A stretch of DNA of 64,000 nucleotides from Ruminococcus sp. GTDB lineage: Bacteria; Bacillota; Clostridia; Oscillospirales; Acutalibacteraceae. The translations under genes were made by a program, and so were the position numbers. Below, piece by piece: positions 1 through 8,437 of this stretch (position 1 is the first letter of the stretch; every line of letters begins with the position of its first letter). The stretch spans positions 1 to 64,000 of the forward strand of contig JAFTIP010000055.1 of NCBI GenBank assembly GCA_017456845.1, given 5' to 3'. A model generated the notes under the pieces. The model saw only the letters and a list, made by a program, of their open reading frames with translations, did no database searches and was not told where the DNA came from.

Positions 1-729
1 CTCTGCCATTGAAGCATGCCTGTAAATAAGATAAACGAGAAACTGTTCGTACTCTGTTTCTCTGGGCTTAATAAACTTTGCAAAGGTATTTTGGTCAGCT
101 TTTTTATAGTTTGTTTTAAGCGCAGTAAGTAGTTTAGTCCAGCTTTCGTCAAGTCGCTCTAAGCTTTCAAAAATTTCTGCCCACATTAAAATATCAAATG
201 AGATAACAGATTCTTCAAACAGTGAGAATACATTGATTATACGCTCAGAAACTGAAATATCCCTGTTCTGAAGTTCTTCAAAAACTTTTTCCCTCAGCAG
301 AGGCAACCCCTGAAGATTTGATGCTTCGCCGATAAGTTTTACCGGATCTTTTTTTGTGATAATAAGCCGTGCGGCTTCTTCACAGCAAAGACCCAAACCT
401 GCCTCGATGCTATCGTCAAGTTTGTTATAAAACCTTGGGTGCTCTTTGCAAATCTGACACAGACTTTCCTTGCCGAGATTTGTATAAATATCGCAAAGGT
501 TTTTTTGGTTCAAAAACGGGCAGCGTTCATTTTCAGAAAGTATAAAGTGAGGTGTGCCTTCGTAGGAAATACCGGCCTTTAGCTTTTTGCCGAACTCCCC
601 TTTTACTGATTTGTAAAAGGGGAGACTTTGTTCATCAATATCAATTTCCCAGCCGATACAGCAGTTGTGCTTGCATTTATCGGCAATGCATTTGAAATCA
701 TTGTAGTAATCGGGATAAATAGTTTTCAT
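1..729 (-). CDS. FliB-family cysteine-rich protein (flagellin lysine-N-methylase-like), C-terminus cut off by the window
   Basis: The reading frame starts at 729 (ATG) and stays open for 243 codons to the left edge, so the C-terminus is missing. The N-terminus has clustered cysteines (C14, C19, C23, C24 in the context 'KHNCCIGWEID'), then 'ERCPFL', 'LCDIY', 'CQICKEHPRF' and 'LGLCCEEA'. This is the pattern of the FliB family, which is annotated as flagellin lysine-N-methylase and probably binds a metal cluster through these cysteines. It begins only 4 bases after the acyl carrier protein gene, so it is the last gene of the leftward lipid-type operon. No flagellar gene lies in the window. Many non-motile Clostridia carry this family, so a substrate other than flagellin is likely. 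The family call is fairly firm; the function is not. Confidence 0.65.
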   Translation of the reverse strand, partial: MKTIYPDYYNDFKCIADKCKHNCCIGWEIDIDEQSLPFYKSVKGEFGKKLKAGISYEGTPHFILSENERCPFLNQKNLCDIYTNLGKESLCQICKEHPRFYNKLDDSIEAGLGLCCEEAARLIITKKDPVKLIGEASNLQGLPLLREKVFEELQNRDISVSERIINVFSLFEESVISFDILMWAEIFESLERLDESWTKLLTALKTNYKKADQNTFAKFIKPRETEYEQFLVYLIYRHASMAE

Positions 730-733
730 GAAA

Positions 734-976
734 TCAGAGGCACTTGTTGATAACAGCTATAATATCACCGACAGTTTTGCAATTTGAAGCTTCCTTAATC
801 GGAAGCTCAATGTTAAACTCCTCTTCAATGCTTATTACCAGCATAAGCATTGAAATTGAGGTAAGTCCTACGTCTTCCGCAAGTCTTGAATTTTCATTTA
901 TGTTATCGTAGTCAATGCCGTTATTAGCATCTGCCATAATTGTTTTTGTAATTGCTTTGAGTTTTTCAATAATCAT
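734..976 (-). CDS. Acyl carrier protein
   Basis: This 80-residue protein has the length and helix pattern of a stand-alone acyl carrier protein. The phosphopantetheine site is 'DVGLTSIS', with Ser40 as the likely attachment residue; Thr39 replaces the usual Asp of the DSL motif. It should carry an acyl or other acid as a thioester between the ligase and the acyltransferases encoded upstream in the same operon. Its ATG overlaps the end of the preceding PlsC gene by 4 bases (973-976), which suggests translational coupling. A phosphopantetheinyl transferase that could load it lies in the divergent operon at 5499. It is not the housekeeping AcpP by context, because no fab genes are near. Confidence 0.85.
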   Translation of the reverse strand: MIIEKLKAITKTIMADANNGIDYDNINENSRLAEDVGLTSISMLMLVISIEEEFNIELPIKEASNCKTVGDIIAVINKCL

Positions 977-1725
977 TTTTCTTCACCTTTGGTATTTCTG
1001 CTTTCTTCTATTTTTCTGCGTTTTTCGGCAAATTTCTGCCTTGATTTACGTATGATTTCCTTATCTTTATCTGTAAGCTTTTCCGTAAGGCTGTCTTTTA
1101 AAAACTGCATTCTTTTTTGCATAAGGTTTGTGGCGTTTACCATAGCGGTAGCACCCAAAGACTCAGGGAAAAGCTCGTCATAAGAAATGGGGTTGCCTAC
1201 AATTAATTTAAGGCCACCAAAGGGCTTGTAAACGCCTGAGGTATAAACAGGTACAACGGCGCTCTGGGCCTGCATGGCAATAAGTGCGGCACCTGCTTTG
1301 AAATCTAAAATTTCGTCCGTAAGGTTAAGCTGCCCCTCGGGGAAAATTACTACCCTTTGGTCATCCTTAAGTCTTGCTACGCATTCTTTAATGCAGGCTA
1401 AATCCATAGTGCTTCTGTCAAGAGGAATGCATCGCAGTCCCCTCATAAGAGGGCCTCTGCCGCTTTCAAATACCTCTTTGGCAGCAACGGAGTTAACCAA
1501 GCTTTTTCTGAAAAGAATAGAAAGGTTTGCAGGGTCAAGCCAGTATGTGTGGTTACAGATGATAATAAGCCTTTTGGGCAGATTTTTGAATTCAGCCTTT
1601 TCGCTTTCAAAATAAATTTTAGGCCTGCCGATAATGGCATTAAAGGCTGTGGAGGTTGCAATAGCCACGCGGTACAGAATACGGTTTATGGTTTTGTCCT
1701 GAGGCATTTTAGCGGTGTTACTCAT
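973..1725 (-). CDS. PlsC-type 1-acylglycerol-3-phosphate acyltransferase (copy 1)
   Basis: This 250-residue protein belongs to the LPLAT/PlsC acyltransferase family. The catalytic HX4D motif is His59-Asp64 ('NHTYWLD') and the acceptor-binding motif is 'FPEG' at 128-131. The family moves an acyl chain from acyl-ACP or acyl-CoA to a lyso-lipid at the inner membrane face. The C-terminus is rich in Lys, Arg and Glu (from about residue 205) and probably peripheral. It overlaps both neighbours by 4 bases, so it is expressed with them. A second PlsC follows the same ligase, so the pair may act on two positions or two acceptors. The exact acceptor is unknown. Confidence 0.82.
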   Translation of the reverse strand: MSNTAKMPQDKTINRILYRVAIATSTAFNAIIGRPKIYFESEKAEFKNLPKRLIIICNHTYWLDPANLSILFRKSLVNSVAAKEVFESGRGPLMRGLRCIPLDRSTMDLACIKECVARLKDDQRVVIFPEGQLNLTDEILDFKAGAALIAMQAQSAVVPVYTSGVYKPFGGLKLIVGNPISYDELFPESLGATAMVNATNLMQKRMQFLKDSLTEKLTDKDKEIIRKSRQKFAEKRRKIEESRNTKGEEK

Positions 1726-2363
1726 CTTACACCACCGCCTTTTTCAGAAAGTTCTTTAAGCTCAATAATTTTATTTCTCAACATCTCGGTAAGCTCTAAA
1801 AGCTCCTTTTCGCTTGGGGTTTTGCTTTTGCAGAAATCCTTAAGATAAATTCTGTCGCCTACCATAACGTCGGTACGTTTAAAGAAGCCGTAATTTGCCG
1901 TGTGATAAACAGGAATAACAGGAACTCCTGCCTGAATTGCTAAAAGTGCGGCTGTACTTTTGAATTCGTTGATGTTTCCGTCAACGGAAAACTTACCTTC
2001 GGGGAAAATAAGGATAAGGCCTTTTTTCTTAAGAACGTCCATTGCCTTAAAGAAAAATTCCATATCAAAGGAGAAGCGGTCAACCTTAATACATCCGAAG
2101 CCTTTAAGTATAGTTTCAAGGAATCTGCTACTTTCGTAAAGGGTTTTGCCAACAATACAGCGGATGTAACGGAAAGCAAAAACATAAAGCAGAATTATAA
2201 AATCAAGAAAATGATTATGATTGCTTATAATTACTGCAGGACCCTTAAAGAGAAAGGTGGACTGACGGTGTTCTTTGCTTTCATGGCGTACTCGAACGCG
2301 AAAACCCAGCCCGATTGACCAAAGGGTCATAAATTTTGCGAAAATTCTGAATATATGTTTCAT
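1722..2363 (-). CDS. PlsC-type acyltransferase (copy 2)
   Basis: This 213-residue protein carries HX4D at His49-Asp54 ('NHNHFLD') and 'FPEG' at 120-123, which define the PlsC/LPLAT family. The start at 2363 lies 3 bases after the stop of the AMP-ligase gene and the stop overlaps the start of the other PlsC gene by 4 bases. It is shorter than copy 1 and differs from it through most of its length, so the two are old paralogs and not a recent duplication. It probably uses an acyl group delivered on a carrier protein. The substrate is inferred from context only. Confidence 0.82.
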   Translation of the reverse strand: MKHIFRIFAKFMTLWSIGLGFRVRVRHESKEHRQSTFLFKGPAVIISNHNHFLDFIILLYVFAFRYIRCIVGKTLYESSRFLETILKGFGCIKVDRFSFDMEFFFKAMDVLKKKGLILIFPEGKFSVDGNINEFKSTAALLAIQAGVPVIPVYHTANYGFFKRTDVMVGDRIYLKDFCKSKTPSEKELLELTEMLRNKIIELKELSEKGGGVR

Positions 2364-2366
2364 TTC

Positions 2367-4292
2367 TTAGTCCTCCGCACCCTTAAGAACTGCTTTTGCA
2401 AAATCCGAGGGGGTAAATAAAGGATTCTGAGAGTCGATTTTAAGCTCGACGTCAAACTCTTTGGAAATTTCAGAGAAAAGGTTGTAGTAAGCCATACTGC
2501 TGCCGCCTAAATCATAGATGAAGTTAGAGCCTGCTTCAACATTTTCTTTGGGGCAGTTAAGAGTTTTTGCAAAAACTTCAATAATTCTATCTAAGGTTTT
2601 CATTAAGCCTTCATCAAACATCTGAGAAAGTTCGTTTTCTGACGTAGGCTTAATCAGCTCAATTTTAACCTCACCTGCTTCAATCATTTTTTTAAGCAGT
2701 GAGCGTTTAACCTTGCCCAGATTCTGGGGAATTTCGTCAGTTGTTATATAAACGCCCTGAGGACGCATAGTAAGGGGAAGGGTATCAATCTGCTTGTAAA
2801 GTACGTTAGCGGCAGCACTTTTTTCAAAGTCAGTGGCACCCTTTGCAAGACTTAAAACTGCTACAGGACGTACGTCGTCATCTGTCTTAAGGCCTAAAAC
2901 GCAGAAACCGCGGTTAGCAGGAGGGTTAAGCTTAAGCCCAATCATATCGGGGCTTATATTTTCGCCGTTTTCGCCTATGATGATGTCGTCTTGTCTGCCC
3001 TTAAGACGCCAGCGGCCGCTTTCGTCAACCTCGCAATTGTCTTCGGTTACGAAGAACTCCTCAGGGTTACGCTCTGTTCTGCCGTCTTTGGTTATAATAG
3101 CGGAGTGAAGAACATCACCCTTAACGCAGAGCACACCATCGCCGTTAATCATATATTCGATATCTTCAAGAGGTCTGCCCACTGTATTTAAGTTTCTTAC
3201 CTTAGGCTTTTCACAAAGCTCAACAGCGGTAATTCCTGTTTCGGTCATACCGTAGCCAACGTGCATGCTGTAGCCGATGCCGTTTAAAATTTCAACAGCT
3301 TCGTCAGGTAAGAAACCGCCGCCGCTGATGCAGAAGCTGACTGTAGAACCGAAAATCTGCTCTCTTACATCCTTAAACAGGATTTTGCGTGCCACAAAAA
3401 GACCGAGTTTAGGGCATATATTCTGAAGCTTGTTGGAAATTTTAACGCCCTTTTTAAGCTTTTCCAGCTTTCCTTGCTTTTTGGCTTCGGCTAAAAGTCC
3501 GCGGGTAGCAAGCACCCACACAGCAGGAATGGCAAAAAAGTGGGTAACGCCGCCGCGTTTGCAGGCAAAGCGGATAGCATCTGAGTCAAGTGCTGTGGGA
3601 AAAACAAGGGTTCTGCCAAAGAATGTAAACCACAGGAAAACGGCGCTTAAGCCAAAAATGTGATAAAAAGGCAGAAGTGCAAGAAGCTTTATGTCAAGCT
3701 TTCTGTTCTGGGTGATTGATTTTGACTCTTTGATAATACCGTAGGTTGTAAGCACCTGTGCGGCAATGGCACTGCCGCTGTAAACCACGAGCTTTGCATC
3801 ACCCGTTGTGCCTGATGTCATAAGTATAATCTCGTTTTCCCACTGAGGATTTTTAATGCCGTCGCTTTTTAGTGTTGCGGCAGGAATGTAACTTTCAATA
3901 CCGTTATCTTTGTCGCATATAACGCAAAGAGCCTCAGTTCTTTTAACAGCATCTGCAATACTTTCTTCGTCAAGTCTTGTATTTAAGAGAAAAGCCTTAA
4001 AGCCTGCCATAAGCGTGCCGAAAAATGCGGCACACCATAAAACGGAATTTTCCATTCTTATTGCGATTACAGAGCCTTCCTTGCCTTTAAAGCGATGGCT
4101 TAAAGCACCTGCTACGCTTTCGCAAAGATTGTAGAACTCATTGTAGGTAGTTTTTGTTTCGAGTCCGTCGAAAAATTCCACACCGAAGATTTCGTGTGAA
4201 AATCTGCCCTTCATAATTTCGTATATATCGCAAAAACGCTTCTGACCTGTTTTAAGGTCGTCAAGCTGTTTATAGTATTTATCCAGATACAC
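2367..4292 (-). CDS. AMP-dependent acyl ligase with C-terminal acyl carrier domain
   Basis: The N-terminal 500 or so residues form an ANL-superfamily adenylating enzyme. The P-loop-like motif reads 'MTSGTTGDAKLVVYSG', the A5 motif is 'GYGMTETG', and 'GRQDDIIIGENGENISP' marks the hinge and C-terminal subdomain. The last 75 residues are a carrier domain with 'DLGGSSM', where the second Ser should carry phosphopantetheine. The enzyme should activate a fatty or other carboxylic acid with ATP and load it on its own carrier. I prefer the GTG start at 4292 because GGGGTG stands 5 bases upstream and the protein then begins 'YLDKYYKQLDDL'. An in-frame ATG at 4376 has no ribosome site and adds 28 odd residues. 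It is the first gene of the leftward operon. Confidence 0.85.
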   Translation of the reverse strand: MYLDKYYKQLDDLKTGQKRFCDIYEIMKGRFSHEIFGVEFFDGLETKTTYNEFYNLCESVAGALSHRFKGKEGSVIAIRMENSVLWCAAFFGTLMAGFKAFLLNTRLDEESIADAVKRTEALCVICDKDNGIESYIPAATLKSDGIKNPQWENEIILMTSGTTGDAKLVVYSGSAIAAQVLTTYGIIKESKSITQNRKLDIKLLALLPFYHIFGLSAVFLWFTFFGRTLVFPTALDSDAIRFACKRGGVTHFFAIPAVWVLATRGLLAEAKKQGKLEKLKKGVKISNKLQNICPKLGLFVARKILFKDVREQIFGSTVSFCISGGGFLPDEAVEILNGIGYSMHVGYGMTETGITAVELCEKPKVRNLNTVGRPLEDIEYMINGDGVLCVKGDVLHSAIITKDGRTERNPEEFFVTEDNCEVDESGRWRLKGRQDDIIIGENGENISPDMIGLKLNPPANRGFCVLGLKTDDDVRPVAVLSLAKGATDFEKSAAANVLYKQIDTLPLTMRPQGVYITTDEIPQNLGKVKRSLLKKMIEAGEVKIELIKPTSENELSQMFDEGLMKTLDRIIEVFAKTLNCPKENVEAGSNFIYDLGGSSMAYYNLFSEISKEFDVELKIDSQNPLFTPSDFAKAVLKGAED

Positions 4293-4414
4293 ATAAACAC
4301 CCCATTTTAATAATCTATCTATAATGATACCACTAATACTAAGCTTCGTCAATTTGAGTACCTTTAGAAAAAACATAGGATTTTAGGGTTTATTTTGTAA
4401 AAAATCTTTATATG

Positions 4415-4443
4415 TTGCAAAATAGGCTGTTTTAATGTATAAT
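4415..4443 (+). promoter_or_regulatory. Sigma-A-type promoter for the GT2-PPTase operon
   Basis: TTGCAA (4415-4420) and a perfect TATAAT (4438-4443) are separated by 17 bases. The promoter lies in the 190-base gap between the divergent ligase and glycosyltransferase genes, about 40 bases before the GT2 start codon. Confidence 0.75.
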
Positions 4444-4481
4444 TACAATATGTGTAATGTTTAGAATGTTGGGGAATTTTT

Positions 4482-5492
4482 ATGGATACCGTTGTTCTTC
4501 TTCCTGCTTATAATCCTAATATTATGATGCTTACCTCTTTGCGTGAACTTAGCAAAGAGGGCTTCGGCATTCTTGTGGTTAACGACGGCTCTGCCAAGGA
4601 GTTTGAGGAGCTTTTTGTTGAAGCTCAGAAATATGCTGTAGTTTTAAGTTATGAAAAGAATATGGGTAAGGGTTATGCTCTTAAATATGGGATGCAAAAA
4701 ATCAGGGAGTATTTTCCCAATGCTCAGCGTTTTATCACAGCGGATGCCGACGGTCAGCACTCTACTGAGGACGTCTGTAATATCCGCGAAAAAATGCGAA
4801 CGGGCGACGATTTTATTTTAGGCACCCGTGATTTTAAGGGGAATACTCCTTTACGCTCAAGGGTAGGTAACAGTATGTCACGCCTTGTGTTTGCGGTTTC
4901 CACGGGTCATTATTTAAGCGATAATCAGTCCGGATTACGCGGCTTTGATATTCGCCACGTTTCTTGGATGACAAAAGTATCAGGCAGCAGATATGAGTAT
5001 GAAATGAACGTGCTTATATGTGCTGTTAAACAGAAAATCAAAATCTGCACAGTTGCAATTAAAACCATTTATATAGACGACAACCGTTCATCTCACTTTA
5101 ACCCAATACGCGACACCGTAAGAATACACAAAAATATGTTTAAAGCTGCAGGCGGGAGCTTAATCTCAATATTTTTAAGCATAGTGCTTGTAACCCTTAT
5201 GGATGTGTTTTTCGGCTTTAGTATGTGGCCTTTAAGGTTATATGCGATTGGTATGCTTTCGGTTATTTTAAGTTGGGTATTAAACCGATTCGTATGGTAC
5301 CGAAAGTTCAGCTTCAGAGGGGACAAGCGTTTGGTCTTTTCGGCTATTCTCAGGTGGGTGTTGTACGTTCTTGTTGTATTGTCTATACATACGGTTCTGC
5401 CGTTTTTGTCTCTTACGCTATGCTTTTTGATTACCATTATTCTGGTTATGGTGGGCGAGTATTTTACCAGAAAATTTACTGCTCAGTCTTAA
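4482..5492 (+). CDS. Family 2 glycosyltransferase with C-terminal GtrA-like membrane domain
   Basis: The first 225 or so residues are a GT2 catalytic domain of the dolichyl-phosphate-mannose-synthase type: 'LLPAYNP' at the start, 'VVNDGS' for the nucleotide-sugar site, 'TADADGQH' (the DxD equivalent) and 'SDNQSGLRGF'. The last 110 residues are strongly hydrophobic with about four membrane segments, like GtrA proteins that sit beside polyprenyl-phosphate glycosyltransferases. It should move a sugar from a nucleotide donor to a lipid carrier or lipid acceptor at the membrane. It is divergent from the ligase/PlsC operon and 6 bases upstream of the PPTase gene, so it may glycosylate the lipid built by that cluster. 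The acceptor is inferred. Confidence 0.8.
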   Translation: MDTVVLLPAYNPNIMMLTSLRELSKEGFGILVVNDGSAKEFEELFVEAQKYAVVLSYEKNMGKGYALKYGMQKIREYFPNAQRFITADADGQHSTEDVCNIREKMRTGDDFILGTRDFKGNTPLRSRVGNSMSRLVFAVSTGHYLSDNQSGLRGFDIRHVSWMTKVSGSRYEYEMNVLICAVKQKIKICTVAIKTIYIDDNRSSHFNPIRDTVRIHKNMFKAAGGSLISIFLSIVLVTLMDVFFGFSMWPLRLYAIGMLSVILSWVLNRFVWYRKFSFRGDKRLVFSAILRWVLYVLVVLSIHTVLPFLSLTLCFLITIILVMVGEYFTRKFTAQS

Positions 5493-5498
5493 ATTGTT

Positions 5499-6089
5499 AT
5501 GAAGTATAAGGTTCTTGATATAAAAAACTTAAATGAGGCTCAGTTTGAGCTTGCTCTTAAAAAAATGAGCATTGAGCGACAGCAAAAATGCTTAAGGTAT
5601 AAGTTCGTTGACGACAGACGCCGTATGGCTTTTGGCGAGGAACTTTTAAGAAAGCTTATCTCTGAAGAATACGGCGTTGATGAAAGTGATATCTTAATAA
5701 CAAATCTTCCGTCAGGCAAGCCGGTGGCAGAGGTTAAAGGCAATGAAGTTTTTGTCAGCCTTACCCACAGCGGAAATTTTGTAGCGTGTGCACTTTCAAA
5801 TACTCCTGTGGGCATAGATTTAGAGGTTAAAAGAGACTTTAATCCCAGAGTTTTAAAGGCTTTGTGTGATGCTGAGCGTGAGTTTGTAGCAAAAAGCAAG
5901 GATGAAGCCATAGCTTTTTTAAAAATCTGGACCGCTAAGGAAGCTTATCTTAAAATGACAGGCGAAGGGTTAGCAGGTTTTTCAAAAGCCGAGGTTTTAC
6001 CCTTGGTGAAAAACGGTAAATGGGACGGGCTGATTTTAAAATCAAACCAAACCGAAGATTATACCCTTACAATTATATATAAAAAATAA
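5499..6089 (+). CDS. 4'-phosphopantetheinyl transferase, Sfp type
   Basis: This 196-residue protein has the two Sfp-superfamily signatures: 'GIDLE' (105-109) for Mg2+ binding and 'WTAKEAYLK' (144-152). It moves phosphopantetheine from CoA to the serine of carrier proteins. Two carrier targets are encoded next door: the free ACP (734-976) and the carrier domain of the ligase. The gene begins 6 bases after the GT2 stop with no good ribosome site, so it is probably translationally coupled. Length fits the Sfp type and not the shorter AcpS type. It ends just before a strong terminator. Confidence 0.88.
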   Translation: MKYKVLDIKNLNEAQFELALKKMSIERQQKCLRYKFVDDRRRMAFGEELLRKLISEEYGVDESDILITNLPSGKPVAEVKGNEVFVSLTHSGNFVACALSNTPVGIDLEVKRDFNPRVLKALCDAEREFVAKSKDEAIAFLKIWTAKEAYLKMTGEGLAGFSKAEVLPLVKNGKWDGLILKSNQTEDYTLTIIYKK

Positions 6090-6094
6090 TGAAT

Positions 6095-6140
6095 GCACCC
6101 TTCAAATATACAAGCTTGAAGGGTGCGTTTTGTTGTTTTT
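6095..6140 (+). terminator. Intrinsic terminator after the PPTase gene
   Basis: An 11-bp stem GCACCCTTCAA / TTGAAGGGTGC (6095-6105 with 6116-6126) is followed by a T-rich tract to 6140. Confidence 0.85.
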
Positions 6141-6253
6141 ACTAATTCACAAGGGCAAAATTTATGAGTTTTTACAAAGTTCAAAATTTAACTGTGAGTT
6201 TTCAGCAGTTTTTGCGTCTAATAAATGAAAAGGTAAAATGAGGAGAAATTTAT

Positions 6254-7150
6254 ATGAAAAGAGTTTTATGCGTACTGTTCGCTTTGATTTTTTTGGCTTC
6301 AGCTCTTACTATTACCGCAAACGCAATACCTGCACCATACCTTGTGGGAGATGCCGACAATGACGGAGGCGTTGATGTAAGGGATGCTACCTTTATACAA
6401 AAGTATGTGGCTAAGATGCTTGAGTTTGACCCATACACGGTTCCCTACGCTAAATTTTTGGCAGACATTAACGAAGACGGCGAAATAACAATTCAGGATG
6501 CAACGCTTATTCAAAAGGATTTGGCAAGAATTGAAATAGCCGTACGCGGTTCTTATCCCGATATTTCTTACAGGGGTTTTTACGCTGACTATGACTCGGG
6601 CAAGGCAATGGTAGGTGTACCGGTAACCTTTACTGCAGTTGCAGATTCTGTAGAAGAATTTGCCGATTCCCTTACATACGAGTTTTATGTAAACAATGAG
6701 CTTATAGAAAAAGACAGTAAAGAAAGCTTTACCTATACCTTCCCTAAGGAAGGGGTTTACGAGGTTGCCATAAAGTGCATCAACGGCTTTGGGTACTCAG
6801 GCACTCGCGGGGTTTATGAGTTTGAAGTGGTCAGCCCCTATGAAAGCGAAACACCCGTTATCAAAGCTTTTTACCCTGACCAGCTTAATTTTTACAGCTA
6901 TTCTTTCGACGGAGCTAAAGGCGATGTTACTTATACTGCCGAAGTGATTTTCGGCAAGGGTGATTATCAGTATGAGTTCTTGCTTGACGGAGAGGTTATT
7001 CAGAAGTATTCCTCCAAAAATACCTACGTGTTTACCGAGGCTCCTGAGATTAAGCACGGCGAGCCTTACGTAATTACCGTAAGAGTAAAGGATAGCTCCA
7101 CAAAAGATGAGTTTGTTAGCCAAAGCTATGAGTTCTGGGCTGAGGTGTGA
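6254..7150 (+). CDS. Secreted protein with N-terminal dockerin and Ig/PKD-like domains
   Basis: Residues 1-25 form a signal peptide ending 'TANA'. A type I dockerin follows at once (about 31-95), with two calcium-loop repeats 'GDADNDGGVDVRDATFIQK' and 'ADINEDGEITIQDATLIQK'. Two beta-rich segments fill the rest ('VGVPVTFTAVAD...' and 'GDVTYTAEVIF...'), which look like PKD or Ig-like folds. The dockerin should dock the protein to a cohesin on a scaffoldin or the cell surface. Dockerins usually stand at the C-terminus, so this order is less common. No catalytic domain is visible. The role may be adhesion or binding. Confidence 0.75.
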   Translation: MKRVLCVLFALIFLASALTITANAIPAPYLVGDADNDGGVDVRDATFIQKYVAKMLEFDPYTVPYAKFLADINEDGEITIQDATLIQKDLARIEIAVRGSYPDISYRGFYADYDSGKAMVGVPVTFTAVADSVEEFADSLTYEFYVNNELIEKDSKESFTYTFPKEGVYEVAIKCINGFGYSGTRGVYEFEVVSPYESETPVIKAFYPDQLNFYSYSFDGAKGDVTYTAEVIFGKGDYQYEFLLDGEVIQKYSSKNTYVFTEAPEIKHGEPYVITVRVKDSSTKDEFVSQSYEFWAEV

Positions 7151-7178
7151 TTAAAAAATTTGGAAGTTTAGATATACG

Positions 7179-7215
7179 AAAAGCACCTTTCGCAACATTG
7201 CGAAAGGTGCTTTTT
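7179..7215. terminator. Bidirectional terminator between the dockerin protein and the hydrolase
   Basis: The stem AAAGCACCTTTCGCAA / TTGCGAAAGGTGCTTTT surrounds a tiny loop at about 7195-7198. It has T-rich flanks on both strands and sits between two convergent genes. Confidence 0.85.
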
Positions 7216-7220
7216 GCAGA

Positions 7221-8297
7221 TTATTGTGCAGAAATATAAAATTCGCTTATCATTTTAATAAGCTCTCTGTTTGCCTCTTGGGCTTTCATAGAGTCGATTT
7301 GGTCTAAAAACTCAGATTCAATATCTTGTGGGATTTCACCCTTATATAGGGTGCTCAAATGCTCGTATTCGTCGTGGATTTCTTCTCTGTAGTCGTTTGC
7401 TTCTTTAGTGAAAAGCAGGGTGGTATGACCTGCATTTTCTTCATTTTCATAAAGCATAAACTGAGCTTTTTCGTTTTCTACTTCGTCTTTATGAGCATAA
7501 ATACTACTGCCGTCTATACTTACGGTAACGTCGTTTTCGCAGTGAATTACAAGAGCAGGAATATCGCCTTCGTCAATTGCCTCAGCACCTGTGGTTGTCA
7601 TAATATCTTTGCCAAAAACCATGGTCTGATAAGCATAAAGTGCCGGATAGCCGGTAAAGGCAAGAGGACCTACGTAATTGGTGCTCCACTCCATGGTGAT
7701 TTCCATTGGTGAATTTACTGCCCCAACAGTGGCAACAGCCTTAATGTCGTGGTCGGAGCTGCACATCATTGCACTTGCATAACCGCCGCGACTGTGACCG
7801 AATAAGAATAAGGGCAGTTTTTTCAGCTCAGGTTCGCTTTCTATAAACTTAAGGGCATTGTCAAGGTCGATTACTTCCTGTGAAAAGCCTATTGATTTTT
7901 CGCCTTCGCTTTCAAAGCTTCCTGTGGTGTCGAAGGTAAAAACCGCGTACCCCAAATCAACAAAAGCCATAGCGAGAGAGGTGTAATCCTCGCCACCGTC
8001 AGAAAGCCCCGGTGCAATTACCACGAGCCGCTGAGGGTTATTCCCAGGATAAAGGTAGCCTGTAAGCTCGTTGCTGCCTGACATAAACCTAACTTTATCA
8101 CGGGGGTATTTGTCCATGATTTCGGCATAGCTTATATTAATGGCTTTTTCCAAAGGAGTTCGCTCATATCGCGGGAAAATCGCGTCGTAAATAAACTTGG
8201 TAGCCGCAAGCATACCAATGCAAAGCAGTAAAACCGCCACCATAATCACTGCCGTAATTTTTAGTATTCTCTTATTTACGGCTTTCCTTTCAGCCAC
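7221..8297 (-). CDS. Membrane-anchored alpha/beta hydrolase
   Basis: A single N-terminal membrane segment (about 12-34) anchors a 310-residue alpha/beta hydrolase domain outside the membrane. The nucleophile elbow is 'GHSRGG' with Ser169. The oxyanion region is 'IAPGLSDGGEDY', and a late 'AGHTTLL' (about 289) supplies the probable catalytic His. It resembles esterase/peptidase-like proteins of the BAAT/YfhR kind common in Clostridia. It is transcribed alone, convergent with the dockerin protein. The substrate cannot be told from the sequence. Confidence 0.75.
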   Translation of the reverse strand: MAERKAVNKRILKITAVIMVAVLLLCIGMLAATKFIYDAIFPRYERTPLEKAINISYAEIMDKYPRDKVRFMSGSNELTGYLYPGNNPQRLVVIAPGLSDGGEDYTSLAMAFVDLGYAVFTFDTTGSFESEGEKSIGFSQEVIDLDNALKFIESEPELKKLPLFLFGHSRGGYASAMMCSSDHDIKAVATVGAVNSPMEITMEWSTNYVGPLAFTGYPALYAYQTMVFGKDIMTTTGAEAIDEGDIPALVIHCENDVTVSIDGSSIYAHKDEVENEKAQFMLYENEENAGHTTLLFTKEANDYREEIHDEYEHLSTLYKGEIPQDIESEFLDQIDSMKAQEANRELIKMISEFYISAQ

Positions 8298-8437
8298 ATT
8301 ATTCCCGCCTTTCTTATAATTTATTTAAGTTGATACAAAACTGTAAATTGACTAAACCTCTGAAAACAATTATTATGTAATATGGAGGACTTTGTCAAGT
8401 CCAAAGAATAAAAAATTATTGTAAAGAGGGGAAAAAC

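Noticed and set aside
734..6089. Aryl polyene or polyketide cluster
   Set aside because: Ligase, ACP, acyltransferases and GT2 occur in such clusters, but no ketosynthase, dehydratase or ketoreductase is visible in the window.
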